From the NCBI RefSeq assembly GCF_030272615.1, contig NC_081410.1:227884915-227948914 (forward strand): DNA of 64,000 nucleotides, given 5' to 3'. Numbering within the stretch: position 1 is the stretch's first letter; the number at the start of each line of letters is the position of its first letter. Origin of the DNA: Cryptomeria japonica. Taxonomy: Eukaryota; Streptophyta; Pinopsida; Cupressales; Cupressaceae. This document shows, piece by piece, positions 11,733-22,798 of the stretch. Under the pieces are notes generated by a model, which was not told the DNA's origin, ran no database searches, and saw only the letters and a list, made by a program, of their open reading frames with translations. The position numbers and the translations under genes were made by a program.

Positions 11733-12030
11733 TTGTCTTCTATAGTTTTGATCTCTGGTTATTTATTCGGCCCTAGTGGCCTATCGGCTTATAGTTTTAG
11801 TTTCTAGTTATGCTTGAACTTAACTATTTGTTGCCTTGTGTGGCATACTTTTATTAAGACTTTTATTTACCTGGTTAATATGCGTAGAATGATTAAAGTT
11901 TTTGATAGAGGAAAAGTTTAGGGGGATATGAATTTGCTGCTCTGCTGACAATTGGCTTGCCACTGTTTTTCTTTTTCTGTACCTGGGTCAGCCCCCTTGT
12001 TTTGGCTGCTTTTAATATAAAAAATAATGG
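11733..12030 (+). other. 3' UTR-like tail ending in an A-rich run
   Basis: After the stop codon the sequence has no coding potential and ends with 'gggtcagcccccttgttttg', then 'gctgcttttaatat' and an A-rich 'aaaaaataa' near 12015-12027. A T-rich, then A-rich end directly before a microsatellite is typical of a retroposed copy. This supports a LINE-type or retrogene origin of 10.3-12.0 kb but does not prove it. Confidence 0.35.
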
Positions 12031-12250
12031 CTTGTATGTGAAAATGTGTATGCACATATGTATGTATGTATTTACACATGTCTATGTATTTACACGTGTA
12101 TGTACATATCTATGTATGTACACGTGTATGCACATGTGTATGTACATGTATGAATCTACATGACTTACAACTCAAATTTGAAGACATTCACTATATGGAC
12201 ATGAACATTTATGTATGTATGTACATGTATATACATATGTGCATGTACAT
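12030..12250. repeat. TATG/ACATG microsatellite
   Basis: Imperfect repeats of 'tatg', 'tgtac' and 'acatg' run up to the left end of the hAT element and resume at 13314-13385. The element was therefore inserted into this microsatellite. A similar tract occurs at 44597-44675. Confidence 0.8.
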
Positions 12251-13313
12251 CAGGGTTTACTTTAGTGGCGAATATTCGCCAATGGCGAATATTTCACATC
12301 GGCGACCTAGAAAATGGCGAATATATTGCATCGATCGGGGGTAGCCATTTCACCCAAACTTCATAAATATTCATAAAATGCATGGCCCAATCGCCCATTG
12401 TTTTATGTATTTAATTGTATCTCTATCAAGATTTCGCCAATAGAATCTACATTTCCCACGCGGTAAATTCAATATTTTCGCCTACACTTTCTGAGGTTGT
12501 CTTAATAGATGAACATATTTCGCCAATAGTCATATAAATATTTATTGGCTAGGAGGAATCAATTCACCTGCTATTTTGCAGAAGCGTATCTCTTAGTAAA
12601 TCTTTCTCATAAATGCACGAGTGTGCGAAATTGGAAACAACCGTAAACCACTACCAATTACCAGATTGGAAGTCGTGCGTGCCGAGTGGATCACAGTTAG
12701 AGAATGTCAGTGACAAGATGTTAATAAATGTCAATACTTGATTAGAATAAGATTTGATTCGTGCCTACTGTCTCCAATTCCATTCTGGGGACTTTTTGGA
12801 GAACTAAGTTCTCTTCAGAAATTTGGGCCGAAATAAAACTTCAGCTATTGATATGCGATCATTGAACGGTTTTAAATCATTGAGGGATTTTAGGGTTGTG
12901 TGATGTGTTGATGAAGTCACGCTTATCAATACATTGTGTAGATTATGGACTCGACGTGATGTTGCATTAATTAGATAACAAAAATGGTTATTAATAGATA
13001 ACGAAAATCGCCTACACTTAAATAATGTTTCCTTCAGAGTATAACTTTTCGCCCATACAAATATATTTTTTCCTTTAAATAAAAAATATTCGCCTCCTCC
13101 ATTATTTATTTTCCCCACACAATAATGAATTATTCGCCAGGATTTTATGGAATTTTCAAACCCTAAAAATAAAATCGCCAATACAAATAATTTTTTTTTC
13201 CAAATTTGAAAAAAAATTCGCCATCAATTTGAAAATTTTGCCCCAAAAATAATGTTTGATTCGCCAGGATTTTACACTTTTGCTTGGGGGGTGTTTTCTT
13301 AAAGTTATCCCTG
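12251..13313 (+). mobile_element. Non-autonomous hAT element with perfect 8-bp target duplication
   Basis: The ends are inverted: the left begins CAGGGTTTACTTTAG and the reverse complement of the right begins CAGGGATAACTTTAAG (core CAGGG-N3-ACTTTA). The element is flanked by 'atgtacat' at 12243-12250 and again at 13314-13321, an exact 8-bp duplication as hAT transposases make. Length is 1,063 bp. 'ttcgcc'/'ggcgaa' motifs recur throughout both subterminal regions (for example near 12270-12290, 13130-13220 and 13260), as expected of transposase-binding repeats. No transposase domain is encoded; the minus-strand open stretch at 12804-13181 looks like chance. The perfect duplication suggests a fairly recent insertion. 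Confidence 0.85.
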
Positions 13314-13321
13314 ATGTACAT

Positions 13322-13992
13322 GTATATAGGAATGTGCATGTACATGTCTATACATATGTGCATGAACATGTATATACATTGGTGTGAGGATCCAGTACGT
13401 GCGCACCCTAACTTTGGGGAAAACGTGTCATGCCACGTGGACTGAGAGACCAACATTGACCTCTGCCCAAGTACTCCATTGACCTAGCTACAACAAGGTC
13501 ATAGCATGTTTTGATCTCCATTCACATGTAATGTGATGATTGGGCCAATATGTCAACAATTGGATTAAGAAGCTTCCAACCTTGAAGAAATTGCACAAGA
13601 ACCCATGAACCTTACTCAATTTGAAATAGCTCTTAGGCGGATTGAACAATTAAGTTCAAACAAATTTGATCCTCTATGTGCCGCATTCACAAAAAACACG
13701 TTTATCTTGTTTTGCACTTCTCTTACTCCCAAACAATGAGGACATGCCATTGTTTGAAAACCTTCGTACTCTTCAATTATGTTGTACTGAAACATTCATA
13801 TTGAATGGTTTGTGCATCACAATCAAAATTATTAAGGTTTTCAAACATTTGTGTGTCCTCGTTGGAGTACTTGAATGCATGGAAGGTGAGGTGAGGCGTA
13901 GTTAATGGCACTGCAAGGAAATTTTCAAAGTGGCCAGAGGAAGTATGGAGGGGGAGCTTGGTGGATTGGGAAACCATCTAGAAAAATGCAAC
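13322..13992. other. Spacer between two hAT elements
   Basis: The microsatellite resumes to about 13385, followed by about 600 bp of unique-looking sequence. Plus-strand open stretches here (13666-13905) have no domain I recognise. Confidence 0.5.
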
Positions 13993-14000
13993 GCGACAAC

Positions 14001-14858
14001 CAGTGATTACTTTAAGAAAGCTCCCCTCAAAAAAAGATATAAAATCTTGGTGAATTTTTATTTATTTTGGACAAAAATAATAATTTTTATTGGCGAATCT
14101 CTCATTTTTTAAAAGAAAAATATCAATTTTATTGGCGATTTTTTTTACATAATTTTTTTTTGGTAGAAAATCTTGGCGAATAAATAATATGAGTATGCAT
14201 TAACTACTATTGCAAATTTAATTTTATTAAAAAAAAATTTCTTATAAAAAAGTAGAGGCCTAAGGTGGAAATCATTAATGCGTTTAAAGGGTAGGTACTA
14301 CTTAATTTAGTTACTACCATTAATTTAAATTAATCTAATGGCTCTATTTGTATTTTGTTAGATAAAATGTACTTAAAATTTACAATACTCATGGGGCCTA
14401 AAGTTATTTTTATACCATTGATTTGCATTGAGCTCAACAATTGAAAAGCAACTCAACCCCCATGAGCATTACAACTTGTAGGTATAATTTACCTCATGGA
14501 ATGGAATGATGGTCATTAGATTATATTTTGAATCAATGGTGGCAACTAAATATTATTGATAAAACCCTAAAGTAACTAATAATTATGATGTATTATTGGA
14601 AAATTAATTAAATTTTTTATAATAAATTCTAAAATTTTGGCAAATATGATCCAATCATGTATCGAATATTTTGGTGAATCTTTGAGTTCAAAAATTTAAT
14701 AAAATAAATTCTTTAGCAATTTAAATAAGACTAAAATAAAATTTTGTAAAAATGTGGCAATTTAGGTCACCTTAAAACTTGAACTATTAGCCAAATTTTG
14801 ATTTCCAAATTTTAAAAAATAGCCAATTGGTGAATATTAGCCACTAAAAAAATCACTG
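14001..14858 (-). mobile_element. Second, older non-autonomous hAT element of the same family, inverted
   Basis: The left end is CAGTGATTACTTTAAG and the reverse complement of the right end is CAGTGATTTTTTTAGTGG. The left end matches the right end of the element at 12251-13313 ('ACTTTAAGAAA') and the right end matches its left end ('TTTAGTGGC'), so the two lie in opposite orientation. The flanks 'gcgacaac' (13993-14000) and 'gcgatgac' (14859-14866) agree at six of eight bases, an eroded target duplication. 'ttggcgaa' motifs recur inside. Length is 858 bp, with no transposase. Eroded TIRs and duplication make it older than its neighbour. Confidence 0.75.
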
Positions 14859-15124
14859 GCGATGACCTTCGTCGATGGTACAAAATGGCACAATTTTGAC
14901 ACCTCGCACCAATGAAAAGGTTTTTGAGGTGTTCAATTGGTAAGGTTTTGAGTTCGGCACCCAACTCGATTGTGCTAAATTTATACATTAAAACTATTGC
15001 CATAAACATCATTCAATAGATGAAAACTATAGAATGTAGTTGTTCACACCTTTGCTCAATCATCCCATTACATGTGAATTGTACCAACATATCAAACTTC
15101 TCTTTCCAACCTGAAACCATTGGA

Positions 15125-15282
15125 CTCTGCAAACCATTCAAGCATTGAATATAAACGTAACATATAAAAGCATTTGAGACATTCAAACATTGGAGCGCTT
15201 GAACTATGCAAACCAATTAAGCATTGAATGTACATGTAGCCATTGAAAGCATTTGAGTCATTCAAACATTGAAACCATTGAA
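15125..15282. repeat. Two tandem copies of a 79-bp unit
   Basis: The segment starting 'ctctgcaaaccattcaagc' at 15125 is repeated from 15204 as 'ctatgcaaaccaattaagc', and both units continue through 'gcatttgag(a/t)cattcaaacattg'. Short 'aaccattga' motifs continue to about 15320. Confidence 0.75.
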
Positions 15283-15479
15283 ACCCTGTAACCCTCAAAC
15301 AATTGAAACCATTGACACATGATAAAGTATTCAAATTGGCAGAAACAACCAATCAGTCCATTACTTGTATGTCACCAATCAATATGTCTACCAATGTCTC
15401 CATTACAACAATTTCCACACATTGTGTGTAAGTATCAATCAAAATTGAACAAGAACTATTACCCAAAATGTCTTCTTAA

Positions 15480-18045
15480 ACTTCAATTGAAAAAATGAGG
15501 CAAAAAAATTCTTGGCCCTGAGCCTGATGGCCTCAATGCTACAACAGGTGCCATGTTCTCGTCAACATCAATTGACTCACTAGTACTCAATTCAAGTGGC
15601 ATTGGGTTGCAATATCTGGGGCTAGCACCATATGGTGGCACCCTTGCATTATATTTCGAAGTACCAAGAAAAGTAGGTGATAATTCATTCCCATTGGAAA
15701 GTTGGGCAACATTGTGTTAATTAGATCCTGCATAACAAGGTGTCGGTTGGGCAATGTCATGGACGGACTAGACTCACTGTTCAACAACTTCTTTCTTGCC
15801 AACTCATGGACCTTCTTTGAGATTACCCTTTCCTCAGCCTCGTGTTCCTTCCCTGCATTATCTCGTTGCAGTTTTTCAGCCTTTTCCTTCTTCTCTAATT
15901 CCTTTAGCCTTTCCTTTTCCTACCACAAGATTGCCTTCTCCTTTCTCAACCGTGCATTAGTTTCTTTGGCCAGCCAACTTGCTACCTTATTTGCTTTTAT
16001 CTACTTTCTTTTTCTTTGTTTCCCCTCCTCTATTTCTCTACTCCCTGTCTCTGCAAACTCAACACCCTCGACGAACTCATCATAAGTTATCAACTACCCT
16101 TCCTGTGCCAAATGGATGCCAATTGAATCCCCCCTACCACTTCTCTAGTTCATAATGTGAACGGGCAGTTTTAAGAATCATGAAAGTGTTTTCTGTTGTT
16201 GTGATTGAGGCGTCTCACTTACTTGTGACATCAAGCTCTCCTCTTCCACGTTACAATCTTGTGTTGCTTCTTGCGTCAAACTTGCATCGTTTCCATTGTC
16301 AGAGTCACCACAATTTGCATAGTAATGCACCATTTCCGGAATGACACCTTCTGGTGGTGAAGGCAAGCTAGATGCCCCCCGTTCATCTTCACCTTCCACC
16401 ACCCAAGATGGTGCAATTCGCTCGGATGGAAGGCCAAGACTCTCGTCCAAAGCGTCAACTGCAACTTCATCAATGTTGGTGGCTGCTTGTTCCATGTCAA
16501 CTTGTGCAGTTGAATCCATTTAACGGATCGCTGCAATTTTTTCTGCAACCACTTCTAGGGAGACATGGACTCCCGAAAGGCTGAGCATGTTTTGCACTAT
16601 AGATGCATCTTCCCCATCATTAATGTGGAATGTGGTGCTGGGTTGCATGTCTTGGGTGAGGGAATCAGGATTGAGGGGCCATATCCCCATCCTTTTGATT
16701 CCTGCAACAATGTTTGAAATAGTCAATGCCTTGGCCAAAGACTTGCTGCTCAATTCTACTAGTTCAGTCCTCTTGATTTCTAGATCGGGGAATCTTGCTA
16801 TCCATGCGTCTCTTTCCGATTTGATGTTTTGAATGGAGAGAATACACTCACATTGAGTGGCTGCAATTTGTGAGATGTGTGAGCTGGCAATGTCAACAAG
16901 TCTATGCCCAACATTCTTGCCTCTTGGATGGTTGGCAATGCAACATGACTGTCGTGGTCGTCAAATATAAACAAGCACCTGTTCGTTGGTGATACACCCC
17001 CAAGGACGGAGCGCTTGAAGTGGTGCAACCAATTCATGAATAGTTCCTTGGTCATCCATGCATGTTGTTGCACTGCCATGCAAGCACCAGGTTCACATTC
17101 AGCTATGTAATTATGTAACAACCTCTTGCCTTTGATCATGTAGAACCCTGGAATGCTTTGTCTGGAAGCATTAACGCAACAAACAATTGTGATCCACTCA
17201 TGACTCTTCGAAAGTATATAAGACACGTTCCAACTTCCTTTCCTTGCAGGCACCCTCATTGCCTCATTTCTATCGGCCATAACTCTCGTTTCAGCACAAT
17301 TCCAAATGCGGGCAGGACCATATGGATTAGCAGCATATGCTTTTGACAATGTCTCGTAAAAAGTAGAAACAATTGCTAGTCTAAGACACAGTGCTTGGTC
17401 TTTATCGAGGCCTTCAGCCGTCTGCAAGCTGAGTTCATGATGTTTGGCCTTGAAACTAGATCACCATGAGTTGCCATGCATGCCATCCTTGAAAGGGGTT
17501 GGTCTACCCTCACAAATCTGAGAGACAACTGCCTTCAAGTTTATGATTTCAAGGCCATGACCACAACCAGCCATCTCTTGGCACCATTGCACAATCTCCT
17601 CTTCTTCTTGATATGTGAGGATGGTTGGTGGACCTTTCTTGGGCATGGTGGTCAAACAACTCAACCATTTTGGTAGTGTTGCAGCTGGGACGCCCCACTT
17701 CCTTGATGCACCCCGTATGGACATGTCGTTGTCCTCAACATATTGGAGGGCACCTTCCATGTCTGTTCCCGATCATATTTTCTGTTGCATTGTTACTTTT
17801 ATTGAAGTTGAAGGTGGAATAGGTTCGTCCATCATGGTCGGGATAGGATGTTTATTTGGATTGTCTGTTGCTAGGGGTATAGGGTTTGCCTGGGTCTGAA
17901 CAGGAGGCATGGCTTCTGCTTCAACATTGAAAGTGACACCCCTTTTTTGTGAACGCACCCTTGTGCATGTTAATCTCTTTGAAGCACAAGGAAGCATCTT
18001 GTCTACACAGAACAACATGAACATGAATGTTAGCCATGGAAACAA
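15480..18045 (-). pseudogene. Pogo-like (Tc1/mariner superfamily) transposase, inactive
   Basis: Read from 18045 down: a Pro-rich N-terminal extension; a helix-turn-helix ('MEGALQYVEDNDMSIRGASR', then 'KWGVPAATLPKWL') near 17760-17640; a DDE_1-type catalytic domain at 17427-16800 ('IWNCAETRVM', 'FIFDDHDSH', 'LPAHTSHKLQPLNVSVF'); a C-terminal 'NIVAGIKRMGIWPLNPDSL' near 16720; and a Glu/Lys-rich coiled-coil tail to about 15590. The first catalytic Asp (family form NCDET) is Ala and the third (QPLD) is Asn, so it cannot cut DNA. It also has an in-frame TGA at 17461-17463 where Trp is expected, a frameshift near 16815, two compensating indels near 17770, and stops in the tail. Inverted ends were not found. 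Confidence 0.85.
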
Positions 18046-18449
18046 TGTTTAATAAATATAGGCCACCATGACTGATATGAATAAGTTTATGTTAGCCATT
18101 CAATCTTTTATAAAGATTAATATCAGCTATACTCTTTTGAATCCGAATACTCTAAGATCGAACCAACTAACTATGTCATTTTGTACATTGATGAGTGTTG
18201 ATTAGTGCCAACAATGATGCTTGATATGGAATGAATGTGCAATTATAGATTGAATGACAACAAAGTGCAACAAGTCAGTGAAGATTGAACAGTAGGACTA
18301 TAGTTCCCTTTTATGAAACTCAAAATTTCAGCAATTGTTTGATTGTTTTGTGTATTGGACACTTGTTTTATTGTTTTTTGTATTGGACACCTATTCTAGT
18401 ATGGATTCATGGTCGAAACCTTCTGGGTCTTCTAGATGTGGGGGTGTAG

Positions 18450-19083
18450 CTAGATCGTGTTCTTTCTAAAGAATTACTTGACTATATAGACGGGAAGGTG
18501 TGCTTGACTTACAATTAGGTTGGATGTATATTTTAGTAAAAATCCACGATGGGATTTGTTCATCCACTACTGTATGAAGCAGGCGTTGCCAGGATAGGTT
18601 TTGAGAGCATTCTCGGACTTGAGGACCATAGTTTTCTAAGAAAAATATATTTATATAGTTGGTTTGCCACGATTGGAGGTTGAGTTTGAATAATTTTGAA
18701 AAGAAACAAGATCTTGTGGGGAAGACAAGATCATCACAGGGGTATGGATAGAGAAAGAATTGGTCAACATGATGACCATGCCTAGCTAACCACTCTTGTT
18801 GTGCTCAGATTTGGGGATATGGGATGTTAACAGGCCATTATGTGGGTGGAATAGCAGAGTGTGAGGTGGGGAAAGTTTCACGGAGATAGTTCGGGATTTC
18901 ATAATCAATATTGTCTGGAGATAGGGTTTCAACAAGACCTTCACTTGTTAGAATCTCGTAGACCTTGAGATTGTTTTGCCTCTTATATTGATAATTTTTT
19001 ACAATCTGATAGCGTTGATCTGTGTTTGACATTTTCACGCTCTGTTGTATCCATGTGCATTGTCTGGAATTCATCACTGTCAA
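18450..19083 (-). pseudogene. Unassigned coding remnant upstream of the pogo-like gene
   Basis: The minus strand from 19083 encodes 81 residues including 'KVYEILTSEGLVETLSPDNI' and 'YEIPNYLRETFPTSHSAIPP'. After the stop, another 300 bp down to about 18500 has protein-like composition in a related frame. It could be part of the same mobile element as the pogo-like transposase (an extra protein) or an unrelated captured fragment. I recognise no domain. Confidence 0.3.
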
Positions 19084-19369
19084 TCTGCATCATGCTATAT
19101 ATTACAAACTTTGCATGTGACCTCAAAATATTACTTTAATCTATATATACATACATGCACATTATCATATGTATATACATACATGTAGAGTAATTGGCAT
19201 TCATTTCTACATGTTCTTTGAATTCAAAGATTACATTGGTATGGAATTGATAAACACTTGTACATGTTTGTGAATGCAAATATTGAATTACTCTGCAATT
19301 GCACAGTAAGTTGTATGCCATTCTACAGATTGATATACATATATATGTATGAATAGTGATGCATGTAGT

Positions 19370-19566
19370 CACACACACACACATATATACGCAAATACTC
19401 ACACACACATATACTCATAGACACATATACATACAAATATGTTTCAATATATAAATGTATGCATATATATCTGACTTTATATAGAATCACATGTGTGTGT
19501 GTGTGTGTATATATATATATTCATTTGTGTATATATATAAATATGTGTGTGTGTGTGTGTGTGTGT
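19370..19566. repeat. CA/TG and TA dinucleotide microsatellites
   Basis: 'acacac' tracts at 19370-19420 are followed by 'tgtgtg' and 'tatata' tracts at 19490-19566. The change from CA to TG along the strand makes the two halves complementary. Confidence 0.85.
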
Positions 19567-19568
19567 TT

Positions 19569-19708
19569 AAAGGTATTAATACATAATTGGAGCCCATATA
19601 TATGTGGACCCCATATAAAGGTATTCATACATATACAACCCATATATATGTGGACCCCATAGAAAGGTATTCATACATATACAACCCATATATATGTGGA
19701 CCCCATCT
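19569..19708. repeat. Three tandem units of 46-48 bp
   Basis: Units starting 'aaaggtatt(a/c)at' at 19569, 19617 and 19663 each run through 'cccatatatatgtggacccc'. Units two and three are nearly identical, so that step is recent. Confidence 0.85.
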
Positions 19709-19994
19709 GTTGATAGGAGGGAGCCAACTCAATTGTATACATGGCGAAGGGTGAAAGCTGGCAGCCACCTCATATACAATTGTTCATGTATTAATTGTAT
19801 ACGCATGGCAATTGCGAAGGGACACAATTATTAATTGCTCAATAAATGAAACAAGATGGAGAGAGAGAATAAATCTGGAGGCAATTATTAAAAAAACATG
19901 TAAGCCAAAGCAGTGAAGTTGCTATTTAATGTGTTGGTGGGATATAGTTTCAATTAGTTAAAAAAAATTCCCTGCATAAATCCAGAAGGTTTCT

Positions 19995-20189
19995 TCATCT
20001 ATGCACCTGACGTGTGTAGTGTTTGCAGAAGACATGGAAGCCACCTTCACCCTTTACACAACACAACAGCTGGCCTTTAGGGGCAAGATCACCGATAAAA
20101 GGTTGAAGGCTGTATTCAAGTTCGGGGATGACTAATTTCTTTGGTACTTGAAATTGTTTCTGGGTAACTGTTTCATGAACACAAATCAT
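19995..20189 (-). CDS. Short hypothetical open frame
   Basis: 64 residues with balanced composition ('QVPKKLVIPELEYSLQPFIG'). The composition is protein-like in an AT-rich setting, but no domain is recognisable and it may be a fragment. Confidence 0.2.
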   Translation of the reverse strand: MICVHETVTQKQFQVPKKLVIPELEYSLQPFIGDLAPKGQLLCCVKGEGGFHVFCKHYTRQVHR

Positions 20190-20264
20190 CGGTACCAGAC
20201 AAATGCGGACATTGTGGCCATGGTGGCGGCTTGGGCTTGGAAGATTGGGAAAAGTTCATAGAAA

Positions 20265-20723
20265 GTTAAATGGTTGTTGAAAGAAATTGTGGACGATGAA
20301 TGACTACTCAATCTCGATCAACTTGTCCTAATGGCTGTTCCAGGGCTTGGGTTTGAAGTGTGTAAGCAAGAACTGGTTCGTGGGGGTCCTAACTTTTTCC
20401 CCTTCCTTCAATGGGAAGCGGGGACGGACCGCAAGGCAAGGTCTGCCAAAACCACACTTAGATGGACGATGCTGGAGATGTGGCTCATTGAGAGGAAGAA
20501 GGTAGATGAAGGAACGTTGGGTGGTGCAGGTGAGGCGGGAGGTGAGGGAACGTCGGGAGGTGCAGGTGAGGCGGGAGATGAGGGAATGTCGAGAGGTGTA
20601 GTTGAGGCAGGAGGTGCAGATGACACTGGCTATTGGTACGACGTACCAGAGGTTCTTGAGGAGTCCGACAATGACGAAGACTACGTCCCCTCGCCCAAGC
20701 AAAAGAAGCGAATGCGAGACTAA
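20265..20723 (+). pseudogene. Hypothetical protein with Gly/Glu/Ala repeats, acidic C-terminus and basic tail
   Basis: From 20331 the plus strand encodes 130 residues: a globular-looking start ('AVPGLGFEVCKQELVRGGPN'), three 12-residue repeats rich in Gly, Glu and Ala (20511-20618), an acidic stretch ('EVLEESDNDEDYVPSPKQ') and a basic end 'KQKKRMRD' that could be a nuclear-localisation signal. In the same frame a stop near 20305 separates about a dozen more protein-like codons upstream ('KEIVDDE'). The layout of globular head, repeats, acidic patch and basic tail suggests a nuclear protein. I do not recognise the family. It may be a second gene of the mobile element carrying the pogo-like transposase, but it is on the opposite strand. 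Confidence 0.35.
20511..20618. repeat. Three in-frame 36-bp units
   Basis: Units at 20511-20546, 20547-20582 and 20583-20618 each start 'ggaa(c/t)gt(t/c)g' and encode 12 residues of the form EGTxGGAGEAGG. Units one and two are most alike and unit three is diverged. Confidence 0.85.
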
Positions 20724-22598
20724 ATGAATATATGTGTGTATGTGTGATACATTTTTGGTAAGCATTATATTTCTCAATGTTTTTAATTTAAAAGTAACAG
20801 AATATGTAAATTTTAATGGGAATGGTTTCTGGAAATGCCTGTGAATACTTTGGAATGGTTTCTGGGAATGCTTGGGATTGCTTCAAAATGTTTCGGATTA
20901 AACACTACTGTTTATATAGTTCGTAAAGGAGAAAATGTAAAATAACAGTGTGATGTAGAAAAATATGTATGGTGACAAGAACAATACCCGTGTGCTTTTG
21001 TTGAATCTGGTCGACTGGTGTGCGTGTTTGCCACTCCGTGTTTTTGCTTTCTGTTTTTCTCTTGCATTGTATTTCTTTCAAATCCAGCTCTTGCAATGAG
21101 ATGATAATTTCTGTTTTATACATGGATTGCGTGGTTTCCCCCTTTTTAATGTTTTGTTTCAATTTTAAATTTGAATTTGCATTGTTTGTCCATTGAATCT
21201 GCAGAAGTAATTCATTTAAGCCTGATTAGATTGTTTTTGGCTGGAATTTGGTGGCCTTACACGCTTTTTGTCATTGTTGCAGGTGTGAGTTGGCGTGAAG
21301 AGACGACTAAATGCGCTGGAAGCGACGTGAAGGAGATAGGACGAGCTATACATAGGCGACAAAGTATTGGGTATTGTGCAAGGGGAAGGAGGTGTCGTGG
21401 CACCGACGTGGACCCAAACCAACCAAAATGTACCGTGTGAAGGGTCACGGTTGGGTCCACGCATGTCGTGTTGGCAATATTAATGTTTATGTAATGTTTG
21501 TTTTATTGGCAGCTGAGGCCGCATACCAAAAACTTGGTCATGTTTAAAAGTTTTACAATGACTCTTTAATTTTGTTAGAGGGGCCCACTCTTTGGCATGG
21601 TGGCATGTGAAAGTGCCCACGTTGACATATGTTTATTTCGTAAATGCATGTTTTAATATTTCCAAATGTTATGCAATGTTTTATGTTTTTTTGGTAATGG
21701 ATACATGTATGGCCTGAAAGATGTTATGTTTAATGTGAATATTTATACAATTTTTTTCGTTATGTTTTTGGTGTGCGGTTGCGCAAGTTTTGTCAGGTAG
21801 GGCGGTCATGTGTGGGGCCCATGGTGCGCATGTTCTATATCACCTTCTGAACCCCGTGCATGTATTGGCTCCTTTCCCCTAATGCAATGTAATAACATTA
21901 ATAACTAGATGAAAAAAATAAAATGCAACAACACTTCATTTTCTAAAGACGAGTTTGCATAAAAAAATAAAAATAAAATGGATTTGGTATAGTTTTTAGC
22001 ATTGGAAGGTCATTTTCTTCATATCCGGGGTTTATGGTTTATGGAGGGTTCTATCTTCAAGAAAAGAGAAACAGTAGTTTGTATCCTCTCAAATGGTGAT
22101 TTTCAGTCATGAGGCAAAATGGATTTTGATGATTCGATAGTCAAAACAGTGGTACTAATTAGTAGTGAGCGGCAGGGTTTTGCCCCCAAAGATAGCAGAT
22201 TTCATGTGAAATTTTTCAAGAGAAGTCAGTGATTCACTGATTTTATTTTCTTGAAACAGTAGGATTCCTCCACTTTTGGGGGTTTTCTAATACATAAACA
22301 GCAGTTTCCAGTTTCAACAAAAACTATGATTTTGATCCTTATGATACACAACTTTTGGGGTGATAGACTTGCTGAATGGTCAAGAGCAATGTAGGCTTGA
22401 TTCTGATTCCAGTTAAAAGTATTTTCATCTTGCTGCTGTGCAAAGAGATTTAAAGTAAGAGGCTTTAGTCAAGTGAGCTAAGAGTCTAGAATGTAAAAAA
22501 AATAAAAAAATTTAAAATTGTAAATAAGTGTCAAATATTAGCTGAAAGTGAGCTTTTAAAGAAGTGAATTTAAGGATGAACCAACTATGATAGTCATT
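20724..22598. other. Spacer without recognisable gene
   Basis: No domain is recognisable on either strand. Near 20820-20890 the phrase 'tggaatggtttctgg(a/g)aatg' is repeated. A plus-strand open stretch at 21171-21440 and overlapping minus-strand stretches have no known similarity. Confidence 0.5.
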
Positions 22599-22798
22599 CT
22601 TCTCAATCGATTGAGAGGATAGATAGAGGTTGGAACATTTAAGTCATGGATGTTCTATATCATCTTCTCAACTGAGTGAGAGGACAAATAGAGGTTGGAA
22701 CATTAAAGTCATGGATGTTCTATATCATCTTCTCAATCGAGTGAGAGGACAAATAGAGGTTAGAACATTAAAGCCATGGATGTTCTATATCATGAATG
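22599..22798. repeat. 65-bp tandem array, about three units
   Basis: 'gttggaacatt' starts at 22629 and 22694, and 'gttagaacatt' at 22759, exactly 65 bp apart, with a partial unit before (from 22599) and after. Each unit contains 'tggatgttctatatcat' and 'ttctcaa(t/c)(c/t)gagtgagagg'. Units are over 90% alike by eye. Confidence 0.9.

Noticed and set aside
12066-12344. Cys/Met/Tyr-rich frames near 12.0-12.3 kb
   Set aside because: They are readings of the TATG/ACATG microsatellite that run into the hAT end.
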